Assembly: GCA_910579495.1 (NCBI GenBank)
Contig: CAJTVD010000087.1
Span: 1-14,527 of the forward strand
Length of the DNA stretch: 14,527 bases
From: an uncultured Lachnospiraceae bacterium
GTDB taxonomy: Bacteria > Bacillota > Clostridia > Lachnospirales > Lachnospiraceae
Reading direction: 5' to 3'
Shown here one piece after another: positions 1-7,902 of the stretch. Position numbers and translations under genes: made by a program. The notes under the pieces are model-generated. The model was not told the DNA's origin. It made no database searches and saw only the letters and a program-made list of their open reading frames with translations. Position 1 is the stretch's first letter, and every line of letters starts with the position of its first letter.

Positions 1-38
1 GGCGGAATAATGGGACATGCCTGCCCGCGTAATCTTAA

Positions 39-75
39 CAAGCACTGCCATGCTCAGCGGGCCGGCTTATTGTAA
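39..75 (-). repeat. 37-bp intergenic repeat, single copy
   Basis: Read on the minus strand this begins TTACAATAAGCCGGCC and ends GTGCTTG. It matches the tandem units at 14418-14527 apart from scattered substitutions and has the same length. It overlaps the T-tract of the terminator at 74-106, so it lies immediately downstream of the glycan operon in the direction of transcription. The middle of the unit is less self-complementary here than in the other copies. Confidence 0.75.
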
Positions 76-106
76 AAAAGGTGAAAGCCCAAAGACGCTT
101 CCACCT
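74..106 (-). terminator. Intrinsic terminator of the glycan operon
   Basis: On the minus strand the arms AGGTGGAAGC and GCTTTCACCT form a 10-bp stem with one G-T wobble and an 8-base loop. A T-run follows directly. It lies 24 bases past the stop codon of the last operon gene (130), so it ends that transcript. The T-run is shared with the first bases of the 37-bp repeat. Confidence 0.8.
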
Positions 107-129
107 AAAAAACAATATTACAAACAGGA

Positions 130-1524
130 CTATACCAGCCTTTTTCCATATGGCATTTCATCATGTAATCCATCATCATATAAATACTTGCCCAGCAAAT
201 ATGCCACATGGTTCTCAAAACGTTTTCTTTGCTTATCAGTAAACCCTTTTCTTAGAGCTTTTTTCATTAAATGTTCTAATTTCCGCCAGCTCCCTCCCTT
301 TAGCTGATAGATACATCCCTTATTCCTTAGCTGATTGTACCCCAGCATGATAACCGGTTTTTCCTGTATCAGCGCATGATATGCCCCCTGTGACAATATC
401 GTAAGGACAATATCAGCATTTTCTATTACCGAATATAAATCTACATCATTTACTACAACACCATTTGTCTGCCTATGCAGCTCATATGTGTTCCCCAACT
501 GAGCCATAATTGGATGTAATTTATATACAAAATTCCAGCTGTTAGATTGGCAGATTCTTTCTATCATACGCGCTGCAGAATCAGATGATTTAAAATATGG
601 GGAATGGAAGCGTTTGGTCCTCCATGTATAAGGATAGAGACAGGATTCATAATCATCTTGCCCCAAATAAAGAATAACCGGTTTGTCTTCCCTATATCCC
701 AAAATATCCGCCCGCCCAAATTGAATTGTTGGCTGTCTGTTGCGGTTTAAACGGTTCTGCCTGATCCAGTAAATAATTTTTCCCGTATCAAAAGCCCTGT
801 TATAACCCCAACATTGCCGCAGAGCTATCCGGCTTTCCCCTTGCTGTCCATCATTATCCACCGAAAAGGTCCCAGGAATATTCCCAAATTCCATAAAACA
901 GACATCTATCCCCTTTTCAATACATAAATTTTTAAAAATAATATGAAATGCATAAAATTCATTCCATAATATTACCCGGCATGGTTCCAGCTTATCAAGC
1001 AGCAAATTAATGTAATTATATGCGTAGTAAGCCCATATGACAGCATAATTTTTTCCCAGCGTGCCATAACGCCCATTCATATTTACCACAGCTTCACGTA
1101 TATATTTTGATTTGCTAAACAATGATTCTGCCCCCTCACTTTTATCCAGGTCCATGCCACGGACCACCATTTCCTTTGATAATAAATGGGGTGTACAGAA
1201 ATACGGAAAATGAACCGTATCTGCAGTATATCGCTTAAATTCCCCAGCAACCTCTGATAAAAGAAATATTGGCTCCCTCATATCATTCCATTTATGTAAA
1301 AAATCAATAATGCCTTTATCAAATGCTGCCATCCCCCCGGCAATTAAAGTGCGGTGAAGGCACTCTGCCCTGAAGGATTTATCTTTTAATATTTGGAGCC
1401 CACTCTCAAAATCAGAAATAACATCTTTCTTTGTATGGAACAATTTGTACTCCCATTGCTCCATCACAGTTGGCGTATATGATAAATATTTAAATGTATG
1501 ATTTGTTTTATAATTATTGTCCAT
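130..1524 (-). CDS. KpsS/LipB-like capsule polysaccharide glycosyltransferase
   Basis: The 464-residue protein resembles the Capsule_synth (KpsS/KpsC-type) family, GT-B-fold enzymes that use CMP-Kdo to build capsule linkers. The C-terminal half carries the typical layout: a strand with YLGQDD (286-291), the KLHP motif (335-338), VVNDVDLYSVIENADIVLT (357-375), and a late SQGAYHALIQEKPVIMLG segment, the usual nucleotide-binding end of the fold. No signal peptide or membrane segment is apparent, so it should act in the cytoplasm or at the inner membrane face. It is the last gene of the minus-strand operon, 33 bases after the aldolase gene and just before a terminator. The N-terminal 200 residues are less recognisable and could hold acceptor specificity. 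Family call is fairly sure; sugar donor and acceptor are inferred. Confidence 0.7.
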   Translation of the reverse strand: MDNNYKTNHTFKYLSYTPTVMEQWEYKLFHTKKDVISDFESGLQILKDKSFRAECLHRTLIAGGMAAFDKGIIDFLHKWNDMREPIFLLSEVAGEFKRYTADTVHFPYFCTPHLLSKEMVVRGMDLDKSEGAESLFSKSKYIREAVVNMNGRYGTLGKNYAVIWAYYAYNYINLLLDKLEPCRVILWNEFYAFHIIFKNLCIEKGIDVCFMEFGNIPGTFSVDNDGQQGESRIALRQCWGYNRAFDTGKIIYWIRQNRLNRNRQPTIQFGRADILGYREDKPVILYLGQDDYESCLYPYTWRTKRFHSPYFKSSDSAARMIERICQSNSWNFVYKLHPIMAQLGNTYELHRQTNGVVVNDVDLYSVIENADIVLTILSQGAYHALIQEKPVIMLGYNQLRNKGCIYQLKGGSWRKLEHLMKKALRKGFTDKQRKRFENHVAYLLGKYLYDDGLHDEMPYGKRLV

Positions 1525-1557
1525 TTATATAATATTTTGCCTGTTAACTTGGCAATA

Positions 1558-2568
1558 TCAATTATTATAAAAACTCTGCCTGAATAAATCTATCACATAG
1601 GGCTTCCTGCATTTTGTCTTCATATCATCAGGAATTAATTGAACATATTTTTCAAATTCTGAAACAGATACATCATATTCCTGCAACAGATAAGAGGCAA
1701 AATTGGGATGGCAATGACAGAGTCCTGTCAGAAGAAAATATGGCGAATATCCCCATCTTTTATTTGTATATACAGGCATGATATATTCACTGATTAAACG
1801 CAATATTTCAGAAATATTATAGCGTTTTTGGAAGCACATATTGTAATAATTTGTTATCAGTTCCGTTTGCAGATTCCCTGCCCCCCGTCCCATACCATAC
1901 AAAGAACAATCAATTACCAGCTTTCTTTCTGTTTCATACTCCATAACATCCTGTGCTGTTATAAAAGCCAGATTCATATTATTATGGGAATGGAAACCCA
2001 CCATAGCCTTATGGCTTAACTGGTCATTAAGGATTTCAAAATAGGTCCTGAAATCCTCTTTATTCATATAACCAAAGCTGTCAACAATAGAAACCGCACA
2101 GGGATTTAAACTGCACAGTGAGCTAATTAATTGGGTATATTCTTCAACCGTATAGTCAATTGTAACCATTGGCTGGACAAATAGTTTATAGTCCATTTCA
2201 TTGATTTTACGGCACAACTTAATAGCCTGGTTTGCCTGATGTTTGTAGAATACAACCCGGATCCCATCAATAGAGCTGCCATCATATGGCGTTAAGTCCT
2301 CCGGGTAAAATTGTGTTACATCTGCCATCGCCAATATGGTTTTGCCCTTTCGGTCAGTTGGCAGGAATTCACTTATTTTCTCCACTGAAGAAAATAATGT
2401 GGTATTTTTTTCTTTAGCATTTCTGTTTAAATATCCCACTTCTATTAAATCTAAATTTGCTTCAATCAAAGAGGCAATTATGTCCTTAATACATTTATCT
2501 GAAAACTTCCAATCTGTTATGTACCCGCCATCTCTCAACGTACACTCAAGTAAATAAATCTGCTTCAC
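1558..2568 (-). CDS. DRE-TIM (HMGL-like) aldolase of the glycan operon
   Basis: The 336-residue protein is a TIM-barrel aldolase of the HMG-CoA-lyase/4-hydroxy-2-oxovalerate aldolase superfamily. It shows the N-terminal ECTLRDGGY motif (8-16; R12 and metal ligand D13), the metal-binding HSHNN motif (193-197, H193 and H195), and the glycine-rich GMGRGAGN loop (225-232). Such enzymes make or break C-C bonds next to a 2-oxo acid with a divalent metal. Members found inside capsule clusters probably build or trim a keto-acid sugar, but the substrate cannot be read from sequence. The start codon lies inside the end of the preceding glycosyltransferase gene (23-base overlap), which suggests translational coupling. 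The C-terminal 90 residues are a helical extension of the kind seen in DmpG-type aldolases. Confidence 0.8.
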   Translation of the reverse strand: MKQIYLLECTLRDGGYITDWKFSDKCIKDIIASLIEANLDLIEVGYLNRNAKEKNTTLFSSVEKISEFLPTDRKGKTILAMADVTQFYPEDLTPYDGSSIDGIRVVFYKHQANQAIKLCRKINEMDYKLFVQPMVTIDYTVEEYTQLISSLCSLNPCAVSIVDSFGYMNKEDFRTYFEILNDQLSHKAMVGFHSHNNMNLAFITAQDVMEYETERKLVIDCSLYGMGRGAGNLQTELITNYYNMCFQKRYNISEILRLISEYIMPVYTNKRWGYSPYFLLTGLCHCHPNFASYLLQEYDVSVSEFEKYVQLIPDDMKTKCRKPYVIDLFRQSFYNN

Positions 2569-4348
2569 CTTCGTTTACCTTCTTTCTTTTAAGTATATCC
2601 ATAATGTTCCGCAACGGAAATGTAATCTTCCATGCCGTAGAGGAAATTGTGTTCTCATAAGCCTGTTTATACATATTAAGCTGCTCCATAAGTTCTGCCT
2701 CACGCTGAATATATCTCTCGGCAGCCATATTTTCTGTGTTTTTCTTTGAAGTATCTGCTTTTAATTTATCAGCCTTATAATCTGTAATAAGCTTTAAAAA
2801 CCTATTTCTGTCTATCAGGACCAAACCCTTTTTATTTGCCTGGTATTGATCATAATCTAAAATCTCTGCCAGACAATTGCCATCCATCATTTCGGCCATA
2901 ATATTACATGCATAAATATTGACTGCGCCATTCATCAGCGTGCAGCTTGTCCCCTTCGGGACAAATTTCCAACTACCCTCCAGTTCAAACTGAAAACGCT
3001 TATTTAATGGCAAAAAAGAATCGTTAAAAATATGTTTTTCTGAATATGTCCCTAAAATAGCACTTCCCAAACCACATTTTTTGTCCATTCCATAAATTGC
3101 TTTTCCAATTTCCTTATCATTTAAATATGAAAAAAAAGTTCCGTTATATCTTATTTCCCCCAGCGGTTTATGTATAAATACATTCTTCAGAACCGCGATC
3201 CCCCCATTCTCCACCAAATACTCTAAACAAAAATAATCATTTACAAATTCAAATTCTCTTTCCTGGATTGCCCTCTTTACACACTCAGGCGCTTCTTTAA
3301 TGTTACAATTTGCAGCATTTAATTCAATAATATGGTAGTTTCTACACTGACGTTTCCAACTTTCCCTGCAATATTCAAATATCTCTGAGTCGCTGTTCTC
3401 AAAATTTCCATAAACCAAGTTTCCAGGTATTAGTTTCCCGCACTGGCCTATCATCTCAGCCAATAATTTGGGAAACCTGTTCGTAATCATTGAGTTTCCC
3501 AAAATATAACCATACAGCACGCTTGCAAAAAATTCACAATAATCAGCTTTAAAATATTTACGTTCTGCACTGTTTAATCCCCAGGACAGGCAATTCATGC
3601 AATAGAAACTTACTTCTTTTTCTCTGCGTTTATCTGATTTCATGAGTATATACTTTAGACTGTCCAGATATTCCTCTATGCAGTATTCTTCTATAAAAGT
3701 TTTGTTATTTGATGAAGAATCATCTCTTTTACAATAATTATAAAAGGCTTCAGGAACATAGGCCATATCACTGTCTGAATCTAATTTTGAAACCAAAGGA
3801 AGAAGCATCGCAATATCTTCTGCCTGTGAAACATCAATATCAACCTTCATAATGTCAATCAGAGATCTGTGATACATCTTATTCCAAACATACCCGGGAG
3901 CCACTGATTGGTAAAACTCTGAAATAGTCAATTTATGGCCATTAAACCCAATCCCCTTTGTAATAGCCTTACCTGTAATTATATTATAGTCACATATAAG
4001 AATTTTTGCTTTGCTTCCTGCCAAAAACTCATATTCTTTTTGGCAGGCATCCAGTTCAATCCAGTCATCAGAGTCAACAAAAATCACATATTCGCCAATA
4101 CACTTGTCCAGCCCTGCCCTTCTTGCTGATGTTAACCCCTGGTTATCCTGATGAATAACTTCAATGTTTTCGTACTGATTGGCATAATAATCGCATTTTA
4201 GCCCACTATTATCCTCAGAACCATCATCGACTAATATAATCTGCAGCTCTTTCATTGACTGATTGACCAACGAATCAATACATCTGTCCAAATAAGCCTC
4301 AACATTATATACCGGCACTATAATTGAAACTTTAATGTTATTAACCAT
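2546..4348 (-). CDS. GT2 glycosyltransferase fused to a degenerate GT32-like domain
   Basis: The 600-residue protein starts with a GT-A family 2 glycosyltransferase domain: VSIIVPVYNVEAYL near residue 7, ILVDDGSEDNSG (38-49) and the metal-binding DSDD (92-95). A second region at about 335-435 follows the GT32 (DXD sugar-binding) pattern, with FVNDYFCLEYLVENGG (368-383). Where GT32 enzymes have a YLDTDV stretch this protein has AVLKNV (385-390), so both catalytic aspartates are missing. The C-terminus (about 535-590) is a charged helix ending in STAWKITFPLR, a tail common in multi-domain surface glycosyltransferases. The gene overlaps the stop of the upstream gene by 8 bases, its ATG sitting in GGGATGG, and overlaps the next gene by 23. 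The GT2 domain probably adds a sugar to the glycan. The second domain is more likely for binding or structure than catalysis. Confidence 0.85.
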   Translation of the reverse strand: MVNNIKVSIIVPVYNVEAYLDRCIDSLVNQSMKELQIILVDDGSEDNSGLKCDYYANQYENIEVIHQDNQGLTSARRAGLDKCIGEYVIFVDSDDWIELDACQKEYEFLAGSKAKILICDYNIITGKAITKGIGFNGHKLTISEFYQSVAPGYVWNKMYHRSLIDIMKVDIDVSQAEDIAMLLPLVSKLDSDSDMAYVPEAFYNYCKRDDSSSNNKTFIEEYCIEEYLDSLKYILMKSDKRREKEVSFYCMNCLSWGLNSAERKYFKADYCEFFASVLYGYILGNSMITNRFPKLLAEMIGQCGKLIPGNLVYGNFENSDSEIFEYCRESWKRQCRNYHIIELNAANCNIKEAPECVKRAIQEREFEFVNDYFCLEYLVENGGIAVLKNVFIHKPLGEIRYNGTFFSYLNDKEIGKAIYGMDKKCGLGSAILGTYSEKHIFNDSFLPLNKRFQFELEGSWKFVPKGTSCTLMNGAVNIYACNIMAEMMDGNCLAEILDYDQYQANKKGLVLIDRNRFLKLITDYKADKLKADTSKKNTENMAAERYIQREAELMEQLNMYKQAYENTISSTAWKITFPLRNIMDILKRKKVNEGEADLFT

Positions 4349-5429
4349 CCCTATTCCCTTTCAATATATTAAGCATTGCCCTGAGTTCATTATTACTTCT
4401 GGGAATAAGCAAGTTTTTGCTTGCATACTTAGAACAAAACTTATCCATATAATCTGAAAATTCCTTACATGCAATTTTATGTGTTGGGCCATTGATTATT
4501 TTATAAAGAAACATCGTTTTCACATCCTGATGAAACAAAACCCTGGTTGATATTAGTGCCCCAGATGTAACAGTTATATATGTGCTTTCCGAATGTATAT
4601 TATTCATCAATATCAGTTCAAATGGCCAGGGTGTCTCTTTTTGCTTCCCAATTCCTAAAATCTTCGACCTGTTTTTAATATTTCTGGGATGTGTTTTTAT
4701 AAAAAAATTTTCATAGCCAACCTCCTCAGAAATAATGCCCATAAGTTCCAAATCATTATTTTTCAGGTTATCAGCCTCAAAAGGTTCTTCCAAAAAAACA
4801 AATTGAGGGTATGAAAAATAATTATCATATTTAAATACATAATTATATAAATCCAAAACGGCGGGATTCTCTGCGTTAATTTCAGGAAGCTTAACCATCG
4901 GGTAACCCAAACTGACACACATCAAATCCGGCGTATAAAGATATAGTTTTTCAACAGAATCATAAACTTTATTAAAGTCTTTTATATAATTCCATTTCAG
5001 AGTTACTGCCCTCCAGTCATTTGTACAGACAGAAGCGCCATCTTCTATTAAATTGATGGCTAAGCCAGGATACTCACGATGTATGAACTTACTATAAGCA
5101 TCTAAATTTGCTACATATAGAACCTGATACTCAGAATAATCAACTTGTGCTTTTGTTAATGTTTTGGAAAGCTCCCTTTTACTGTCATAAAAAAAATCTG
5201 CTTTATAGCAATTATCAACCTGCCAAAACCTATTATTAAAACTTAATGATTCTACATAGAATACCTTCTGGAACATCCCACAATTTCTTAATGTGTCTAT
5301 GTATTCCTGTAAAACAGGAGTATGGTCCGTTACAATGATATCCACATCCCCATCCGGTATATGATGTAAACACATATTAATTGAAATCATTAGCTGATAA
5401 ACTGTGTTTATTTGAAATATTGATTTCAT
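4341..5429 (-). CDS. GT52/polysialyltransferase-like glycosyltransferase
   Basis: The 362-residue protein resembles bacterial sialyltransferases of the GT52/GT38 type, which transfer a sugar from a CMP-activated donor. Supporting marks are a Rossmann-like N-terminus (MKSIFQINTVYQLMISIN), the acidic-acidic-Gly motif EDG (129-131) after LYVANLDAYSKF, the KTHPR motif (245-249), and a later SGALIST segment, in the family order. It lies 24 bases downstream of a cytidylyltransferase gene, which fits a partner that uses the CMP-sugar made there. No signal peptide or transmembrane helix is seen. The donor may be a nonulosonate or another keto sugar: the cluster shown here lacks a recognisable NeuB-type synthase. 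The start is preceded by a weak AGGA site at close spacing. Confidence 0.65.
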   Translation of the reverse strand: MKSIFQINTVYQLMISINMCLHHIPDGDVDIIVTDHTPVLQEYIDTLRNCGMFQKVFYVESLSFNNRFWQVDNCYKADFFYDSKRELSKTLTKAQVDYSEYQVLYVANLDAYSKFIHREYPGLAINLIEDGASVCTNDWRAVTLKWNYIKDFNKVYDSVEKLYLYTPDLMCVSLGYPMVKLPEINAENPAVLDLYNYVFKYDNYFSYPQFVFLEEPFEADNLKNNDLELMGIISEEVGYENFFIKTHPRNIKNRSKILGIGKQKETPWPFELILMNNIHSESTYITVTSGALISTRVLFHQDVKTMFLYKIINGPTHKIACKEFSDYMDKFCSKYASKNLLIPRSNNELRAMLNILKGNRDG

Positions 5430-5453
5430 TTTCCTGATACCCCATTTTTTACT

Positions 5454-6101
5454 TTACAAATCGTATTGCCCCAACATTATTTCTGCAAATTTAAAATCTT
5501 TATATTCATTTATGTCAATTGCTTCCCGCAGGGAAAGTTCTTTTATATATGGTGCATCCCCAATCCTTCTGCGCAAATTTTGGAATACCTCTTTTGTATA
5601 AACATATATACCTGATGTTTCACGGTAAATAGGCTCAAGATCCTGGCTTCTGGGGATATTCTGGGCATCAAAATTCAAAGGGCTTCCATTTTTCCATAAA
5701 AAATCCTGAATTTTTGTGGCGCAAAAAGCAGAATCATATCTTCCGCTTAATACTGCACCCGTACAGTCATTTATAATTTCTGTAGTAATAAAAGGTGCTG
5801 TTGCATGGGCATACACATAGGCATCTGCTTCATTGTTCTCCATAAAGCATTGAAAAATCTGAGTAAAATTCGACTCAGGCAAGTCCAATTTTTCTGGTCT
5901 CTTTATGTATTCAACACCCTTTAGCAAATACCTTTTTATTGCCTCATTGCTGCAAAAAACACTAATAGAATCTAAATTATCTGCCCTTAAAAGAGCCTCC
6001 TGGATATAATATATAAGGGGTTTCCCTCCCAAAATACGTATATTCTTTCCAGGAAACCTTTCATTATTCATTTTTATTGGTATGATTGCTTTAACCCTAA
6101 T
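5454..6101 (-). CDS. NeuA-like CMP-sugar cytidylyltransferase, probable ATT start
   Basis: This NeuA-family enzyme transfers CMP from CTP to an acidic keto sugar. It is the first gene of the operon. The first ATG (6069-6071) would give MNNERFPGKN and cut off the first strand of the nucleotide-binding fold. Reading in frame upstream adds RVKAIIPIK, exactly the family's missing N-terminus. The only plausible start in that stretch is ATT (6099-6101), because an in-frame TAA lies two codons further upstream. A GGAGG site sits at 6111-6115, nine bases before the ATT. The extended product is 215 residues. Other family marks are FPGKNIRILGGKPLI, YVYAHATAPF and DINEYKDFKFAE at the C-terminus. The enzyme call is strong. 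The ATT start is an inference, and a mutated ATG is the alternative. Confidence 0.75.
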   Translation of the reverse strand: MRVKAIIPIKMNNERFPGKNIRILGGKPLIYYIQEALLRADNLDSISVFCSNEAIKRYLLKGVEYIKRPEKLDLPESNFTQIFQCFMENNEADAYVYAHATAPFITTEIINDCTGAVLSGRYDSAFCATKIQDFLWKNGSPLNFDAQNIPRSQDLEPIYRETSGIYVYTKEVFQNLRRRIGDAPYIKELSLREAIDINEYKDFKFAEIMLGQYDL

Positions 6102-6110
6102 CTCTCTTTA

Positions 6111-6115
6111 CCTCC
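6111..6115 (-). promoter_or_regulatory. Ribosome-binding site that decides the ATT start
   Basis: On the minus strand GGAGG is followed after nine bases by ATT AGG GTT AAA. The ATG at 6069-6071 lies about 40 bases away and has no Shine-Dalgarno sequence of its own, only an A-rich lead. This site therefore supports initiation at 6099-6101. Confidence 0.6.
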
Positions 6116-6173
6116 ATTCATTAAACATTATTGCAAAACTTAACTTTTCCCAACACTATGTCCATTTAAAAAC

Positions 6174-6202
6174 ATTATAAATACTTTGTCGTCCTATGTC
6201 AA
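6174..6202 (-). promoter_or_regulatory. Consensus sigma-A promoter of the glycan operon
   Basis: On the minus strand TTGACA (6197-6202) and TATAAT (6174-6179) are both perfect and are separated by exactly 17 bases. Transcription should start near 6167 and leave a leader of about 65 bases before the ATT start. The operator-like repeats begin 4 bases upstream of the -35 box, where a bound regulator could activate or block polymerase. Confidence 0.85.
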
Positions 6203-6205
6203 CTC

Positions 6206-6240
6206 TATAGAATATATTATAATATTCTATAGAATATATT
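6206..6240. promoter_or_regulatory. Operator-like inverted and direct repeats
   Basis: TATAGAATAT (6206-6215) and ATATTCTATA (6222-6231) form a perfect 10-bp inverted repeat around ATTATA. The 13-mer TATAGAATATATT occurs twice, at 6206-6218 and 6228-6240, spaced 22 bp apart, about two helical turns. The repeats sit between the operon promoter and the divergent XRE gene, so they are the natural binding-site candidate for that regulator. Low sequence complexity makes chance symmetry more likely here than in GC-balanced DNA. Confidence 0.55.
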
Positions 6241-6312
6241 TCAGTTTGTCAAATATTGTTATACTAATAGCCAAAGCTAATTACATTTTTCTCAACACCG
6301 GGGTAACAATAT

Positions 6313-6642
6313 ATGACTATGGAGAAAGATTATAATTTAATTGTAGGGCTGCGGATACGCGAAATCCGTGAATCCATGCACCTGTCACGGGAGAAATTCA
6401 GTGAAAAATGCGATATCTCCACCAGCTTTCTGGCAGATATAGAACGCGGAAAAAAGAGCCTGACTGCAAAAACAGTCTATAAAATATGTACTGCCTGTAA
6501 CATATCAGCAGACTATATTATTTTAGGCCACAAGGAGGGATTCGACCGAGATGCAGGAATCGAAATCCTAAATTCCTTTAACAATGAGCAGTTGGGACAT
6601 ATTGTAAATATATTGTACGAAATCAAAAACATCTCTACCTAA
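6313..6642 (+). CDS. XRE-family helix-turn-helix regulator
   Basis: The 109-residue protein has an N-terminal HTH_XRE/Cro-CI domain (about 10-70): LIVGLRIREIRESMHLSREKF, then the recognition-helix region ISTSFLADIERGKKSLTAKT, and YKICTACNISADYIILG. The remaining 35 residues form a short helical tail, probably for dimerisation. The gene is divergent from the glycan operon, and the shared 200-base spacer holds the operon promoter and repeat operators. The simplest reading is a local regulator of glycan expression that may also control itself. The ATG at 6313 lacks a strong ribosome-binding site. An in-frame ATG at 6319 is an alternative. A TATACT at 6260-6265 could be its -10 box, but no good -35 is visible. 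Confidence 0.85.
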   Translation: MTMEKDYNLIVGLRIREIRESMHLSREKFSEKCDISTSFLADIERGKKSLTAKTVYKICTACNISADYIILGHKEGFDRDAGIEILNSFNNEQLGHIVNILYEIKNIST

Positions 6643-6765
6643 GTCCAAGATTCTGCCCATACCTCAATCCCGCCTCAAAGGTGAACCTTTCACAGATTTT
6701 TACATATGATAAAGCATCCTTTTCCGGCAAATTTCCGCTGGAGACTAACAAAAACGGAGGTTATT

Positions 6766-7389
6766 ATGAAAAGAATTCCCATTTTCCCCCACACCAGAAA
6801 AGCGGCAGCACTTCTTCTTGCCATGCTGCTTCTTGCCTGTACACTTGCAGGATGCGGAAAAAAGGAAGGCGGATCCCCCAAAGCCACTTCCGCCTCTTCT
6901 TCACAAAAGGTGACTTTAAACGAAGTGGCCCATTCCATCTTTTACGCCCCTATGTATGTAGCGATTGAAGAGGGCTATTTTAAAGAAGAAGGCATTGACC
7001 TGACCCTTGTCACCGGTTTCGGCGCTGACAAGACCATGACTGCTGTGCTTACCGGCGAAGCCGACATTGGCTTTATGGGAAGTGAATCCACTATATATAC
7101 TTATGCAGGCGGCTCCCAGGATTATGTGGTCAACTTCGCACAGCTTACCCAGCGCGCAGGGAACTTTCTGGTTTCCCGCCAGCCAATTGAGGATTTCAGT
7201 TGGGATATGTTAAAAGGAAGCTCTGTGCTAGGTGGGCGGGCAGGCGGTATGCCAGAAATGGTATTTGAGTTTATTCTGAAGAAAAATAACATTGACCCCA
7301 AAACCGACTTATCCATTGACCAGAGCATTGATTTCGGTTCCACAGCCGCTGCTTTTTCTGGTGGGCAAGGGGATTTTACAGTTGAGTAG
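6766..7389 (+). pseudogene. 5' part of interrupted NMT1/ThiY-like ABC substrate-binding lipoprotein
   Basis: This is the N-terminal 207 residues of an extracytoplasmic solute-binding protein of the NMT1/THI5/SsuA-like type, which deliver pyrimidine, sulfonate or nitrate-like small molecules to an ABC importer. The ATG at 6766 follows GGAGG (6756-6760) by five bases. The signal peptide has basic residues, a hydrophobic AALLLAMLLLACTL core and an LAGC lipobox. The mature part continues with VTLNEVAHSIFYAPMYVAIEEGYF, the classic start of this fold, and later FGADKTMTAVLTGEADIGFMG. Homology runs up to GDFTVE and then stops at a TAG supplied by the inserted element two bases past the shared core. 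The remainder of the gene resumes at 13933. A truncated lipoprotein could be exported, but it lacks most of lobe 2 and should not work. Confidence 0.9.
7377..7385 (+). other. Left attachment core (attL-like)
   Basis: TACAGTTGA is shared exactly with 13924-13932 at the other junction. It includes the last codons common to the interrupted gene (Thr-Val-Glu). The sequence left of it is host gene and right of it is element. Which dinucleotide is the crossover cannot be told from one occupied site. Confidence 0.8.
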
Positions 7390-7406
7390 GTATATTTACT
7401 ACACCA
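7387..7406 (+). repeat. Left imperfect inverted end of the element
   Basis: TAGGTATATTTACTACACCA matches the inward-reading right end (13923 down to 13904) at 14 of 20 ungapped positions. The inner CACCA is identical. Such half-symmetric arms beside the core are expected recombinase-binding sites. A perfect 12-bp palindrome AGTAAATTTACT follows at 7442-7453 and may be related, as it reuses TTTACT. Confidence 0.6.
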
Positions 7407-7584
7407 TTTCAAAAGTCTTTTCCTATATCTTAAATGCATATAGTAAATTTACTGGATACCTCAGTATCACATCATCCGCTTACGCTTTTAATGGCTTTCA
7501 GGATAACTAAAATTCTTTCACCATACCCAAGCCAAGGTAAGGCAATAGAATAATTACGAACTGACAAGAAATCTCCCTAAATGT

Positions 7585-7836
7585 GTGGGCGTGGAGCGTT
7601 TATATGATGATGCATCTATGCACGCAAATTTCCAGATACTTTTTAATGCTGATGAAATCAACTTAATCTATCAGTTTGGGCAACAGAGTAAACCAGAATC
7701 GTGCGCGGAACTGACCGCCACCGTCTACAAAAGAGATAAAACAGTTATGCGAAAACTTGACACACTTGTTGCTGAATTTCCCGACATATATAAGCTGACA
7801 GGGCAGGACAAAATATTAAGCGACAGCAAGCAGTGA
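7585..7836 (+). CDS. Small element protein, apparently chimeric (TTRAP-like start)
   Basis: This 83-residue reading frame has no clear function. Residues 15-27 (FQILFNADEINLI) resemble the start of the transposon-transfer assisting proteins common on Firmicutes conjugative elements. Residues 44-75 (TATVYKRDKTVMRKLD onward, ending IYKLTGQDK) look like the start of a different small element-borne family. This suggests two gene ends fused by deletion. Both similarities are recalled patterns, not a search result. The listed start is GTG at 7585 with no ribosome-binding site. An ATG at 7618 is possible, and the frame is open back to 7549. There is no downstream partner on the same transcript that would explain it. 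It is probably non-functional residue of a larger element. Confidence 0.4.
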   Translation: MGVERLYDDASMHANFQILFNADEINLIYQFGQQSKPESCAELTATVYKRDKTVMRKLDTLVAEFPDIYKLTGQDKILSDSKQ

Positions 7837-7902
7837 GAATTGCTATCGCCCATTTATAATTTTTGGTCTTTGTCAGAAGGAATATATTGGACAATATCCT
7901 TT

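Noticed and set aside
17..307. Plus-strand 96-residue frame
   Set aside because: It runs through the repeat, the terminator and the antisense end of the KpsS-like gene.
6677..6690. Terminator after the XRE gene (AAAGGT-GA-ACCTTT)
   Set aside because: The stem is only 6 bp with a two-base loop and has no T-tract directly after it.
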